Origin: a virus
Length of the DNA stretch: 64,000 bases
Strand: one strand, 5' to 3'
IMG/VR virus record: IMGVR_UViG_3300010397_000048
Coordinates: 1 to 64,000 of that record
This document shows positions 37,807 to 47,866 of the stretch, piece after piece. Numbering within the stretch: position 1 is the stretch's first letter; each line of letters opens with the position of its first letter. A program made the translations under genes and the position numbers. The notes beneath the pieces were generated by a model. The model was not told where the DNA came from, did no database searches, and saw only the letters and a list, made by a program, of their open reading frames with translations.

Positions 37807-38190
37807 TTACTTATCAGTTGGAAGCTTTCCCTTTGCACCTTGACCAGCGGGTGTCTTAGCTGGATCAGGGGTTACAGTCTTTTCGCGAATAGTCTTAGGA
37901 TCTGAATCAGATCCGGCTTCTTCCTTATTCGCGTCGGCCAATTCCTTATCTGCCTTTTCTGCTTCCTTTGCAGCTTCATCATAGGTCTTCTGGTTAGCTT
38001 CCGCTAATTCAACAGGACCATTAGTAAAAGCTGCTGGGTGTACGCGATTAGGAACTGAAATCGGACGCTCTACACTTTCGTCATTTACAGCGATAGTGTA
38101 TTCCGGGTTCCCGCCATTAGTCCCGACGTGAGTAACAACACCCGAAACAGTAATCTCGTCACCTACTGCATGAACTTTATCGTTCGCCAT
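37807..38190 (-). CDS. Hypothetical virion-region protein, 127 aa
   Basis: 127 residues from ATG 38190 with TTAGGAGTC upstream. An N-terminal beta domain (GDEITVSGVVTHVG) of OB- or Ig-like type, then an Ala/Glu/Lys-rich helix and a disordered tail. Function unknown. Confidence 0.66.
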   Translation of the reverse strand: MANDKVHAVGDEITVSGVVTHVGTNGGNPEYTIAVNDESVERPISVPNRVHPAAFTNGPVELAEANQKTYDEAAKEAEKADKELADANKEEAGSDSDPKTIREKTVTPDPAKTPAGQGAKGKLPTDK

Positions 38191-38207
38191 TAGATTGACT
38201 CCTAACA

Positions 38208-38465
38208 TTAGTTGTCAGACTTGGGCTTTGCAGCGAGGATCGGAATATAATTTTCCAGGAATTCCTCAACAGCAGGCAAAGCCATTACACGAGTTAAAGC
38301 ACCGGCAATTGCGATTGCAATACCAGCAATACCAACTGGCGCAATACCAGCGGTAGACAATACCAGGGGAAGAATTGCAGCGGCTGCAACTACTCCCTGG
38401 AAAATAGTTCTAAAAGTCGCGCGACCTGGGTGCGCTACCTGAGTCGGCTTTCCACCAACAATCAT
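38208..38465 (-). CDS. Holin candidate
   Basis: 85 residues with one or two membrane segments (FQGVVAAAAILPLVL and IAPVGIAGIAIAIAGAL), a charged end, and ALTRVMALPAVEEFL, a pattern seen in small actinophage holins. It lies after the tail genes, where lysis genes are common, but no endolysin adjoins it in this window. Confidence 0.6.
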   Translation of the reverse strand: MIVGGKPTQVAHPGRATFRTIFQGVVAAAAILPLVLSTAGIAPVGIAGIAIAIAGALTRVMALPAVEEFLENYIPILAAKPKSDN

Positions 38466-38476
38466 CTTTTCTCCTT

Positions 38477-39013
38477 TTAATTAGAAACCCATCGAACCCG
38501 TAATGCACAACATTCTCCATCTGAAGGATTCGCAGTAGTAAATGATGCCCCATCACAGAAAATTCCTAAATGCATCCAATCACCTGCATTAAAGAAAAGA
38601 TTTGTTTCTTTTCTCATAGTGTTATTCGGTGCCGATGGCACAGTAGGCTGATCATATCGTAATAATAATTCGCTACTAGTAAATCCGTTCTTATACAGAC
38701 CCATAATCACTCGGGTATCTGTAGCAGTTCCCATTGCAATTCGAATTTCACAGGAATACCATCCCGGTTCAGTGATCGTAATTTTATCAGGAGACCCTGC
38801 ATCGAAAAAACCATAAGGGTCATAAGAATTGAATAAAGTATCAAAACTAATTTTAGTCCAGGTGTTGGACGTAATTGATTGACCCGTAGAACGGCGAGCC
38901 ACATGAACCATAGGGGGATTTCTGAGCCACTTAATTACATCACCAATTTCATTCATTCTTGCTGCATTGAATTCTTCACCTGCAAACCAGTGATGAACGT
39001 TAGGAACACTCAT
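38477..39013 (-). CDS. Minor tail protein, tandem paralogue C
   Basis: 178 residues from ATG 39013, overlapping the previous stop. Starts V-P-N-V-H-H-W and shares WLRNPPMVHV with the next gene upstream (FLMNPPMVRL). The rest is a beta-sandwich-like domain (SITSNTWTKISFD, PGWYSCEIRI, FFNAGDWMHLGIF). This matches C1q/TNF-like receptor-binding tips of phage tails. Probably a fibre or baseplate adhesin. Confidence 0.7.
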   Translation of the reverse strand: MSVPNVHHWFAGEEFNAARMNEIGDVIKWLRNPPMVHVARRSTGQSITSNTWTKISFDTLFNSYDPYGFFDAGSPDKITITEPGWYSCEIRIAMGTATDTRVIMGLYKNGFTSSELLLRYDQPTVPSAPNNTMRKETNLFFNAGDWMHLGIFCDGASFTTANPSDGECCALRVRWVSN

Positions 39014-39552
39014 GGTGCAAACCACCTTAATGTAACATCTGGCTGACGATCAATAATACTAGTTTCAATATTCAATGACCCACCCGAAACTTGGAATAAC
39101 TCAATAGTAATATAGTCAGTTGTTCCATTAAATTGTTCAAAAAACACATTGCCTCTTGATACTTCCGTATAAGTTGCATTAGTATAAGCGTCCTGATGAA
39201 CAACCATAGTTTTCACAGTACCAGAGCTGTTTTTAATGACTTGACCAGCTCTATAGCTAGTCGCATTTCCAACAAAGGACCATCCAAAAGATCCGATATA
39301 ATAACCAGGAACACTTGGAGTAAGCTTAGTCGGATTGGCCGAATCCCAGAAATTTACGGTTTCAACTTCAACATAATCCCAACTAACAGCAGTAAATGTA
39401 TTATGAGGAACAGATTGTACAGTAGTTTTACGTAAGCGAACCATTGGAGGATTCATTAAAAAATTAAATGGGTCCTCAAGGTATGAATTCATATCTCTGA
39501 AATTAGGCTTATCTCCATTTGCCCAGGTATGAACTGTCGGTACAGTGCCCAT
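39010..39552 (-). CDS. Minor tail protein, tandem paralogue B
   Basis: 180 residues. Same plan as 38477-39013: V-P-T-V-H-T-W start, NPPMV, SVPHNTFTAVSWD, PGYYIGSFGW. The likely result of gene duplication. Adhesin or baseplate role inferred. Confidence 0.7.
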   Translation of the reverse strand: MGTVPTVHTWANGDKPNFRDMNSYLEDPFNFLMNPPMVRLRKTTVQSVPHNTFTAVSWDYVEVETVNFWDSANPTKLTPSVPGYYIGSFGWSFVGNATSYRAGQVIKNSSGTVKTMVVHQDAYTNATYTEVSRGNVFFEQFNGTTDYITIELFQVSGGSLNIETSIIDRQPDVTLRWFAP

Positions 39553-40106
39553 TATACATAATCTCCTACATAATAAAGAAGTATTCTCGGATTAGCTACT
39601 AAAGTACTTCCCATTACCGCTGTTCCTGCTGATAATTGCATTGTCATTGTAATAACATCATTAGCCGCAGCATCTAGAGTAAGGGAAGCCGATACGCTCC
39701 AAGCGGCAGTAGCTTCTGGCTTCATTGCAGCAATGGCTACTTGAGTACCATTCTTCTTTAAACGAATAACACATTTACCAGTAATAACGCTGAGTGTTGC
39801 AAAAGCCCCCCACATATAACCTTGGTACTGCCCTGTGTAAGGTAGCGTAATCTGGTCGTTATTAGTACTAGTAGAATGTGTCATGTTACCACGCTTCAAT
39901 AATTCATTATTAAAAGGAACATTATATTCTGTAACAGAACTACTTAAAGAGGTTCCTGTAGTTGAATGAGCCCAAATAATAGGTCTGGTATTACCTAGTA
40001 AAAAATTCAGAGAATCTTTCCACTCCACGTTTAAGTCATCGGCAGTAGGAATATTTTCCGGATCATCTCCATCAGTCCAGACAATAGGGCTAAAAATTCC
40101 AGACAT
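39552..40106 (-). CDS. Minor tail protein, tandem paralogue A
   Basis: 184 residues. More distant relative of the next two: W-T-D-G-D near the start, LNFLLGNTRPIIW, LSSSVTEYNVPF and a beta-rich tip domain with ANDVITMTMQL. Three such proteins side by side suggest alternative or combined receptor-binding tips. Confidence 0.68.
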   Translation of the reverse strand: MSGIFSPIVWTDGDDPENIPTADDLNVEWKDSLNFLLGNTRPIIWAHSTTGTSLSSSVTEYNVPFNNELLKRGNMTHSTSTNNDQITLPYTGQYQGYMWGAFATLSVITGKCVIRLKKNGTQVAIAAMKPEATAAWSVSASLTLDAAANDVITMTMQLSAGTAVMGSTLVANPRILLYYVGDYV

Positions 40107-41423
40107 TTAATATCCAATCTTATATTTGGTACCTAGATTCGATACGCCGATCTCAAATACCTGATTGAAGCGATATGGACTTAGCTGCAATCTCACAATC
40201 CACACTCTATTTTTTATGTCAGCACTGATACTAATTTTCTCTACTGTGAAATCCATTTGAACTTCTGGTGCGTCACTTGGAGGCATTTCATCTAAGACAA
40301 TATGATCCCCGATATTTACTCCACCTGTACCAATCCATTCAATTAAATCACTAGACTCAGCACGTAATGACACGTCAGAAATTCTCACTACTGCATCTCT
40401 ATAATTAGAAGCAACCCACGAAACAGCATTTTGTAGTTCTTCATGAGTTGTAACAGGAATCGAGAAAGAGTAAGTTTTTCTACCGTAAGCAGATCTTGAA
40501 ATATTATCTACAAGCCGAACAGTTGACCCAAAAGGTCGCTCACCTCTAACATCATTGTAAATTCGACTATCATCAATAGTAAATGTAATCCCGTATTCTG
40601 GTGCAGAATCAGTAGACTCCGCTAAAGTAGCAACAGACCAACGATTATATCTATGTCTACGATTATGATAAACAAGTCTGGATTGCCCATCAGCATAGAT
40701 TAATCCACCAATAGCCGTTGCAGTATCCTGAAAAGCTGTTAAGGCATTAGCCCCTTCTACTTGAATTCCTTGCAAAAATCCTAGTGCTGGTTCGAATTCC
40801 CGAGACTGATCAGGAACTTCTGCCCAGTCTGCAATTCGAGTAAGACGAGTAACCTCATCATCTCCATAGTAGACTGTTCCACCTGAACCCGCCGTATAGT
40901 GTTCAAAGATACGATTATCGGTAAGCGGGTATTCGTAAATTGTTGGATAAGCTAACCACTTTTCCCAAATAAAGGAACCAAAGTCACCTACCTGTGGAGC
41001 ATATTGAGCACCAAAAGTAAAAATACCTGGATTCCAGTTTAGAGCCGAAGAGGCAGTGCCGCTTGCATAAGACGCCCCGTCTAAGAAAATAGTCCAGCTA
41101 GTTTTATTAGTTCCCATTCTTAATGCAACATGATGCCATTGGTTATCATTAGCGTATCCTCCCGGACTACCATCAGTCCAAGAAACTACTTGTGTACCAG
41201 CAGTAACTCCCTCATTCCATAATTGAAGTGAGAGAGCACCGCTGGTCGCAGCTACTTCTACTAATAATTGTCTACCAATACCATTCACACCGACTTGCCA
41301 CGATACAGCAGCTTGTGTTCTTTGATTAAAAAGAGTTGCAGCAATCGAAGCTGGAATAGCGTCTCTTTTAAACCAAACCTCAATGGTAAAACCACCTGTA
41401 GGTGTCACATATCCAAATGCCAT
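40107..41423 (-). CDS. Minor tail protein with LamG/concanavalin-like domain
   Basis: 438 residues. The N-terminal 180 residues resemble a laminin-G/concanavalin sandwich (FTIEVWFKRD, WHHVALRMGTNKTSWTIFLDG, FTFGAQYAP). The C-terminal 250 residues look like a tail-tip (Dit/Tal-type) body (TRIADWAEVPDQSREFE...). A carbohydrate-binding adhesin on the tail tip is likely. Confidence 0.74.
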   Translation of the reverse strand: MAFGYVTPTGGFTIEVWFKRDAIPASIAATLFNQRTQAAVSWQVGVNGIGRQLLVEVAATSGALSLQLWNEGVTAGTQVVSWTDGSPGGYANDNQWHHVALRMGTNKTSWTIFLDGASYASGTASSALNWNPGIFTFGAQYAPQVGDFGSFIWEKWLAYPTIYEYPLTDNRIFEHYTAGSGGTVYYGDDEVTRLTRIADWAEVPDQSREFEPALGFLQGIQVEGANALTAFQDTATAIGGLIYADGQSRLVYHNRRHRYNRWSVATLAESTDSAPEYGITFTIDDSRIYNDVRGERPFGSTVRLVDNISRSAYGRKTYSFSIPVTTHEELQNAVSWVASNYRDAVVRISDVSLRAESSDLIEWIGTGGVNIGDHIVLDEMPPSDAPEVQMDFTVEKISISADIKNRVWIVRLQLSPYRFNQVFEIGVSNLGTKYKIGY

Positions 41424-41431
41424 TTTACCTT

Positions 41432-44400
41432 CTACTTTCTGTATTTGATCGTGATATATGGTCTAGCAGACTGTGATGCTCCGAAGAAATAACCATAGTT
41501 GTCATGATCATTGGTAGCTTCAGGTCCAATCCCGATTCCACGTGATGCTCCACTTAGGAATTCTTTAGCTAACTGAATACCTGTATTAATAGTCAGAGTT
41601 CCTCCTTCAGCTACCCACTTATTACCATAGCGTCTTTCGATTACATTAGAACCATTCCAAGTAGATGGTTTTGAGGTATAGTTATGAGTACCTACTTGGG
41701 CATAAAGACCCTTGTTCCATCTCGCATGTGAATTCTTAATAGTGATATAGCATTCAAGGATCTCTGCACCTCGCAAGGTTGCTGCAATATTATTGTAATC
41801 AAATCCAGCCAATGATTTCTGATTACCTGGCGATGAAGAATCAAATGATCCTTGATACATATATGGAGAATCATCGAATCGTGTCGAGTTATCACCTTCA
41901 TAAGATCTAGACCATGTTGCATACCATTTTTTAGTATATGTAGATTTCTGTGTAGGAGTCGAGGGAGGCGGCGGTTTAGGAGTAGGCTTAGTTTGGGGAG
42001 GAGATGCGGGCGGCGTGATGTAATCCTTAGTATACGGAAGAGTAAAGAAATAACCTTTACCATTCGCAACTCCAGGTTGCGCCGGAATTCCCTTCCATGA
42101 AGCCTCTCCCGTAGGCCCGTCATCCGTTAAAGTCGTATATGTAGATGTACTCAAATCTCCTCTAGAATGATTAATGTCTACATAGGTCGGTCCACCTTCT
42201 TCCGCCGACCACGACCCTAATTGACTAAATCGGCCAGGAGTATCGATCATTGAATCACTTAGTGGCATTACTAATGAAGGACCATCCACAAATAGAGATT
42301 CTCTAAGAGTATTAGAAAGTTCTACACTTCCTAATCTTTTCATTCTATCAGTGACCGTGATATTCATTTCAATATTACCGGCAACAGCAGGCCATGACTC
42401 AATCCATCCTTCAAAAATATCCTTAGGTCTTTTCCAAGAAGTAAAATCAGTATCTGTTGCGGTCGCGGGTAAGGACAAGGTTAAATTATCTCCATACTCC
42501 ACTCTAAGCTTTCTAATTTGAAGACTAGGAATACCTGGTGCCGTATTATCATACAAACTTACATCATCAACATATAATAATGTACCGTTAGCTGGACTGC
42601 TAAACATTGTCGGCCCAATCCATGCAAAACCATTGACCGGGGCCGCTGCTGTTACACTAATTTTCGTCCATGTGTTTGCTGTTACAGCAACCGCGTTTGT
42701 TGATGTACTATTTAGAACTTGTCCTGTTGTGAACCAATCAATAGTCGCAGAAACACTTCCCGAAGTTGATCTGTACACCCACATTTCTGCGGTATAAGAG
42801 TGCCCACTAATAACACTAATACCATTAGTATTTCTTGTTTGTGATTGTGTCGGACTTCCACTTACAGTCAATAACAAAGACTTAGTTCCAGCATGGGCTT
42901 GCACTGAACTTTGAGTAACAGTTCCTCCGGCAGCAGTCCAAGGACTAATACTTGTTTCAAAATCATACCAAGGATAAACAGGTCTTTGTAAAATCCATCG
43001 TAATTCCTGTTCGGCCTGTTGTGCAATAAAAGAACAGGTATATTGAGTAAAAGATGTTGCACTGACAATAGGACCAGTTTCCCCTTCATTACCAGTGAAT
43101 TGAACCGTAGGTCCGGTATTAATGATTTTTGCTTCCACTGTTGCAGTATATGCCTCACCTGGGATTAGATGTGGAATAGTAGTGAAGAAACTTGCATCAT
43201 TTGCTCCCCATTTAACTTCCATGTACGTTTGGGTGACATCACCGCCCAATGGTACATTGTAATAGTCCCCATCCGCATCGCCTTCTACTTGCCAACTTTG
43301 AATGTCTCTAAATCCAGAGATATCTGGTGCAAGAGTTACGGGCAATTCACTTTGGACACCAGTGATTCCGAAAACTACGGGGCCAGCATTAGTTGCTGAC
43401 ATAGAAACTACAAAAGACATGACACAGTATTTTGCAGTCGATGGCGGAGCATGTGACATTCCTGATTGTGTCGGAGTCGTTGGTGTACTTGGAGAAACCC
43501 AAGCCCAAGAAACATCGGTACTACCAGTAATGTCATTAAAATCTTTATCAAGATAATAGATACGTAATCGAGAAATAAGTCCTGTAGGATCTGTTCCGCT
43601 TACTTTCCACATATACGCTGAATGCGCTAGTCGAACTCCGTATTCCAAGGGAACAAACCAACCAAAGGTTGGAATCTCAACACTTGTGGCCCTGCCTGAT
43701 GGAATCGTGATCTCAAGATAATGAGTTAAATCACTATCAGGAAGTAATAAGTCGTCTGGCGTATCGTATTGCAACTCCCATTCAGCTAATTGGGTATATG
43801 TATCTCCATTATTTTGAGTAATATTTAATTTATAATATAAATAATAACCAGGAGATGTAATTGTATAAGTGTGCTTTTCATAGCGATCCGTAAACACGTC
43901 ACCAGTCACTGTATGCAATGGGGTCCATGTGCTTCCGTCATTAGATCCACATAATGTCCAATTCTTAGGATCTCTGATAGAGAAGTCATTAGCAGAGGTT
44001 ACAGTGTAACTAGAAAATCTAATACCAATCGCATACTTATATTGAAGCCAACCAGTGTTAGCAAAAGTTAACCACTTAGTTTGAACTAAACCATCATTCG
44101 CTTTCTCTTTAGCTTCATCCGGGGCGTTCTCTCCACTAGCTGTAACAACACGCACTGTATCAAAAGAATAAACATTTCCAAAATAATTCGTACTGTATCC
44201 TGAACCATATTGCATAAACCCTGAAGTATTGTGATCGCGGCTTCCTCCCCGAGCAACATTCGGATGCACCATATTCTTTCCTCTAATACGAAATCTACGG
44301 TCCGATTTCACATACGGGTAATAAGGTGATTGAACGCTGCCGGGGAGAAAGCGGCCATCGCTATTGTCAAGAACGACTGAAAGGCTTCCGGCTTCCGTTT

Positions 44401-44548
44401 GATCTAATTCATATTCTCTTCCTCTTAAGTCACCATCGAAAGATGACACAAAAGGCAGAATTGAAGTCCACCCGGATTGACCAGAGGTAGTTTCATCAAA
44501 ATCATTATTAAAAGCGATCTCAATTTCTAGATCAGCAGGAAAAGCCAT
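41432..44548 (-). CDS. Large minor tail protein with carbohydrate-binding modules
   Basis: 1038 residues. The N-terminal 130 residues are Dit-like (LEIEIAFNNDF, REYELDQTEAGSLSVVLDN). Two or three beta-sandwich modules resemble F5/8-type and CBM4/9 domains (WLQYKYAIGIRF; PWYDFETSISPW). A Pro/Thr linker lies near residue 860, and a C-terminal module with IKNSHARWNKG and YITIKYRK follows. A tail-tip or fibre protein that recognises the cell surface. Confidence 0.78.
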   Translation of the reverse strand: MAFPADLEIEIAFNNDFDETTSGQSGWTSILPFVSSFDGDLRGREYELDQTEAGSLSVVLDNSDGRFLPGSVQSPYYPYVKSDRRFRIRGKNMVHPNVARGGSRDHNTSGFMQYGSGYSTNYFGNVYSFDTVRVVTASGENAPDEAKEKANDGLVQTKWLTFANTGWLQYKYAIGIRFSSYTVTSANDFSIRDPKNWTLCGSNDGSTWTPLHTVTGDVFTDRYEKHTYTITSPGYYLYYKLNITQNNGDTYTQLAEWELQYDTPDDLLLPDSDLTHYLEITIPSGRATSVEIPTFGWFVPLEYGVRLAHSAYMWKVSGTDPTGLISRLRIYYLDKDFNDITGSTDVSWAWVSPSTPTTPTQSGMSHAPPSTAKYCVMSFVVSMSATNAGPVVFGITGVQSELPVTLAPDISGFRDIQSWQVEGDADGDYYNVPLGGDVTQTYMEVKWGANDASFFTTIPHLIPGEAYTATVEAKIINTGPTVQFTGNEGETGPIVSATSFTQYTCSFIAQQAEQELRWILQRPVYPWYDFETSISPWTAAGGTVTQSSVQAHAGTKSLLLTVSGSPTQSQTRNTNGISVISGHSYTAEMWVYRSTSGSVSATIDWFTTGQVLNSTSTNAVAVTANTWTKISVTAAAPVNGFAWIGPTMFSSPANGTLLYVDDVSLYDNTAPGIPSLQIRKLRVEYGDNLTLSLPATATDTDFTSWKRPKDIFEGWIESWPAVAGNIEMNITVTDRMKRLGSVELSNTLRESLFVDGPSLVMPLSDSMIDTPGRFSQLGSWSAEEGGPTYVDINHSRGDLSTSTYTTLTDDGPTGEASWKGIPAQPGVANGKGYFFTLPYTKDYITPPASPPQTKPTPKPPPPSTPTQKSTYTKKWYATWSRSYEGDNSTRFDDSPYMYQGSFDSSSPGNQKSLAGFDYNNIAATLRGAEILECYITIKNSHARWNKGLYAQVGTHNYTSKPSTWNGSNVIERRYGNKWVAEGGTLTINTGIQLAKEFLSGASRGIGIGPEATNDHDNYGYFFGASQSARPYITIKYRK

Positions 44549-44560
44549 CTTTACCTTCCT

Positions 44561-47500
44561 TTAGCTCTGTGGGAGTCCACTAACTCCGCCATTTCTTTTT
44601 GCTAGTTTTAGCAATTCGTTTCTAATATTCTTTACGTCTTGCTGAGTATAACCAGTACCTTGTAGCACAATAGTTACATTATCAATCTGAATAGTCGGCC
44701 CAATAAGATCCTTATTTACTAAGGTTTCTGGACGACCAGTCCCATTATATCCACTGAACCATCCTGGCTGGACGCGGGAAACCGAATCCATTGCCCAGTG
44801 CACGTGAGCATTATTTCCATATACACCGTGCTGTGCATCAATGGCGTCATCGTAATCATGGAACTTACCATTTCTCAAGTCTAACTGAGGCCATGGAGTA
44901 ATAAGTTCTTTCGAAGAGTTTCCATAATGAGATCTAATCCAGTTTGCAACTGCCTTGATAGGCGGAACGTCAACTGCACGACCTAATGCGTGATATGACA
45001 AGTTACCAGAAAGGGTATGCGCTCCTGGACGGAATCCAGAGATTAGCGCAAGACCTGGGAATGCGGAATGCAAGACACGCATTTGGTTTTGCCATCCCAT
45101 TCCGGAGCCTCCACCCCCGCCAATTGCTCCACCTTCTTTATCTTTGCCAGCAACCCACGAAACTAGATTATTCAAAATATTATTTGCACCGCCACGCATA
45201 AGACCAGAGAAACCATCAGGTGATAAACCAGAATTAATGAAGTTTCGAATCTGGTTAACAACAGGCTTGATAACAGTACCAGCAACTCCCTGGAAAATGT
45301 CCTTTGCCTTATGTCCTAACCAATTGATAACTCCATTACCGTCTCCACCAACAACTCCACCTTTATTATACATAGCTAGAGATTGACGGAATTTCTTGAA
45401 CCCAGTCGGACCACCTAGTTTACGCATTTCTTTAGTGGTAAGAATACCTTCACCACGAGTAAGCAAAGCTAGCTGATCGTCCTTTGTACCATAACCGTTT
45501 CCGACAGTTCCACCACGAGCAAAACCTTTAATCGGATCTAGTCTAGTTTTAATTCCAAACTTCTCTGCAACCTTATTCCACAGTGCACGAATTCGGTTAT
45601 TATAAATATCATTAATAACAAAATTAACAGGAGCCTTTGCAGTATCCTTTAACTTATTCCAGGCTTTTTCTACTCCTTGGACACCAACTTCGAATGCAGT
45701 TTTAATTGATCCCCAAACACTCTTTACTTTTCCTGAAACAGCATCCCAAAGAATATTCCAACCAACCTTAAAGGCTGCAATCTTGTTCTTGACCCAGTCA
45801 ATAGCTTTACTGAAAATTGCGTTAATAGGCCCAGCAACAGCATTCCAGACTGCACGGATTTTATTAGCGACTTCATTCCATCTAGCCGCTAAGTAATCCT
45901 TTAAGATCTGGGTAGTAAGCTTAATTGCATCCCACACCTTCTTAATGAATGGGAGTGCAGTGTTCGTAAGCCATCCGACAAACTTGCCAATAACATCTTT
46001 CATGGCTAGCCAAATTGGCTTCCAGAAAGTATTATATAGCCACGAAATGATTCCAGCAATTTGTGTAAATACCCACTTGATTAACGGCCACACAACATTT
46101 TGTAGATACATTACAAAAAGTTTAACAGCAATCTGAACTAAGATCCAAACAATTTTCCAAGCATTAGTATAGAAAGTCCAGAAAATCTGAGCTAGGTGTG
46201 TAATGAACCCAGCAATAGGGGAAATAACTGCAATAATCTTTTGAATGATCGGCGCAACAAATCCCCAGATAGCATTCCATACCTTCATCGTGTTATCTGC
46301 TAACCAGTGCCACCCCGCAACCAAAGCATTTACTGTAGCTTCGAACGCAGTTTTAATCGCATCCCAGACCTTTTTAATTGCAGGCCATAAAACAGTCAAA
46401 ACGAATTTACGGAATCCTTCGTTATTTTTCCATAATAGAACAACTGCTGCAACTACTGCGGCAATTGCTGCAATGATAAGGCCAATCGGATTAGCAGTCA
46501 TAGCAGCGTTCCATAGCCATTGTGCAGCAGTAACAACCTTAGTCCAAAATGCTACCGCTTTTTGAGCAATAGCGAGAGCACTAAGATATCCAGCAATTTG
46601 TAAATAACTCGCTGCCGCAACTGCACCGTTATAAGCCCATTGAACTGCGGTAATAGTTTTCATTACTGACATTACTAAAGCAAGATTCTTAAACATTGCT
46701 AGTAATCCACCAGCAGCTTGCACCGCAGTTACAATTGCATAGGCCTTAGTAATGGCGTATAGTGCAGTCATTGTACCGATTAATGCTTTAGCTACTGTAT
46801 CATGCTGTTTGAACCATGAAATCATCTGTTTGGTTGCTTCAATTACTTGAAGAAGGGCATCGTAGACTTCTCTAGCTGCAACTCCGATTTTCTCGAAGGT
46901 ACCAACAATTCCCTTACTAGTTACATCTCCTTCTTTAAAGGCAGCAACCATTGCCCGGATACCAAGTCCAACTTGATTAAGAGTCCCTGAAAAACCTTTT
47001 AGCTTACCTTGTCCTTGCAACCCGGCAAAGAAATTAGAAAACCCAGCACTAAGCAAATCAACAGCTTTCTTAGCACCAGGCAGTGCAATACTTGCAAGAT
47101 TTCCTAAACCAGATTTCATAGTATCCATAAAGGTGGACCATTTACCGGCCATCGTTTCCGATTGAGCCTGCATCATTCCACCAAAACCCTTTACATTCTT
47201 GGTACCTTGTTCTAGGCCCTTGATAATTAAAGGAATAGCTTTTTTGGAAAGAATATCCCCGTTAGAGATCATCTTTGACATCTCGCCAGTTGATACATGG
47301 AAACTATCTGCTAGAATCTGAATGGCTGGAACACCTTGTTCAGCAAGCTGCATAATTTCTTCACCAGAAACTTTACCCTTAATTTGCATTTGAGTAAGGG
47401 CAGTTGTAATGGTGTCAATTTGTTCAGCCCCACCACCCATTGCCGCAACAGCGTCACCAACAGCAGTAAGCATAGGAATTACGTCTTTGGCAGCAAATCC

Positions 47501-47866
47501 CATTGATAGGAATTTCTGAGCTGCACCAGTTACATCTTCAAATTCAAATGGTGTAGTATTCGCGAAAGCCTGCAATTGCTTTAAGAATTTTTGAGCTTTC
47601 TGCGCTGAACCCAACATAGTCGTAAATCCAACTGAAACCTGTTCTAGTTGGGTGGCAGTTGAGAATCCCATTGTTGCAGCAGCAGCGCCTAAACCACCTA
47701 ATGCAAGAATTCCTTTCCCTGCCATCCCGGCAATTGTTTTAGTCAGGGTGACAAGTTTACTTTGTGAGTTTTCGGCAGACTTACCAACTTGTTCTAGGGC
47801 TTGTTGTGCTTCTCCGGACTCACCGGTTACCACTACCCTTAATCGACGAGTGTCGTTGTTTGCCAC
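44561..47866 (-). CDS. Tape measure protein with C-terminal M15-like peptidase domain
   Basis: 1101 residues from GTG 47866 after GGGAGGGG. The N-terminal part matches the phage tape-measure family (GFTTMLGSAQKAQKFLKQLQ). Long helices and two or more hydrophobic segments follow, with repeated KKVWDAIK units. The C-terminal 150 residues contain SGFRPG, SYHALGRAVDV and HVHWAM, the His/Asp/His set of M15 D,D-carboxypeptidases. It sets tail length, and the peptidase could cut peptidoglycan as DNA enters. It is the largest gene here, read after the frameshifted chaperones. Confidence 0.9.
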   Translation of the reverse strand: MANNDTRRLRVVVTGESGEAQQALEQVGKSAENSQSKLVTLTKTIAGMAGKGILALGGLGAAAATMGFSTATQLEQVSVGFTTMLGSAQKAQKFLKQLQAFANTTPFEFEDVTGAAQKFLSMGFAAKDVIPMLTAVGDAVAAMGGGAEQIDTITTALTQMQIKGKVSGEEIMQLAEQGVPAIQILADSFHVSTGEMSKMISNGDILSKKAIPLIIKGLEQGTKNVKGFGGMMQAQSETMAGKWSTFMDTMKSGLGNLASIALPGAKKAVDLLSAGFSNFFAGLQGQGKLKGFSGTLNQVGLGIRAMVAAFKEGDVTSKGIVGTFEKIGVAAREVYDALLQVIEATKQMISWFKQHDTVAKALIGTMTALYAITKAYAIVTAVQAAGGLLAMFKNLALVMSVMKTITAVQWAYNGAVAAASYLQIAGYLSALAIAQKAVAFWTKVVTAAQWLWNAAMTANPIGLIIAAIAAVVAAVVLLWKNNEGFRKFVLTVLWPAIKKVWDAIKTAFEATVNALVAGWHWLADNTMKVWNAIWGFVAPIIQKIIAVISPIAGFITHLAQIFWTFYTNAWKIVWILVQIAVKLFVMYLQNVVWPLIKWVFTQIAGIISWLYNTFWKPIWLAMKDVIGKFVGWLTNTALPFIKKVWDAIKLTTQILKDYLAARWNEVANKIRAVWNAVAGPINAIFSKAIDWVKNKIAAFKVGWNILWDAVSGKVKSVWGSIKTAFEVGVQGVEKAWNKLKDTAKAPVNFVINDIYNNRIRALWNKVAEKFGIKTRLDPIKGFARGGTVGNGYGTKDDQLALLTRGEGILTTKEMRKLGGPTGFKKFRQSLAMYNKGGVVGGDGNGVINWLGHKAKDIFQGVAGTVIKPVVNQIRNFINSGLSPDGFSGLMRGGANNILNNLVSWVAGKDKEGGAIGGGGGSGMGWQNQMRVLHSAFPGLALISGFRPGAHTLSGNLSYHALGRAVDVPPIKAVANWIRSHYGNSSKELITPWPQLDLRNGKFHDYDDAIDAQHGVYGNNAHVHWAMDSVSRVQPGWFSGYNGTGRPETLVNKDLIGPTIQIDNVTIVLQGTGYTQQDVKNIRNELLKLAKRNGGVSGLPQS

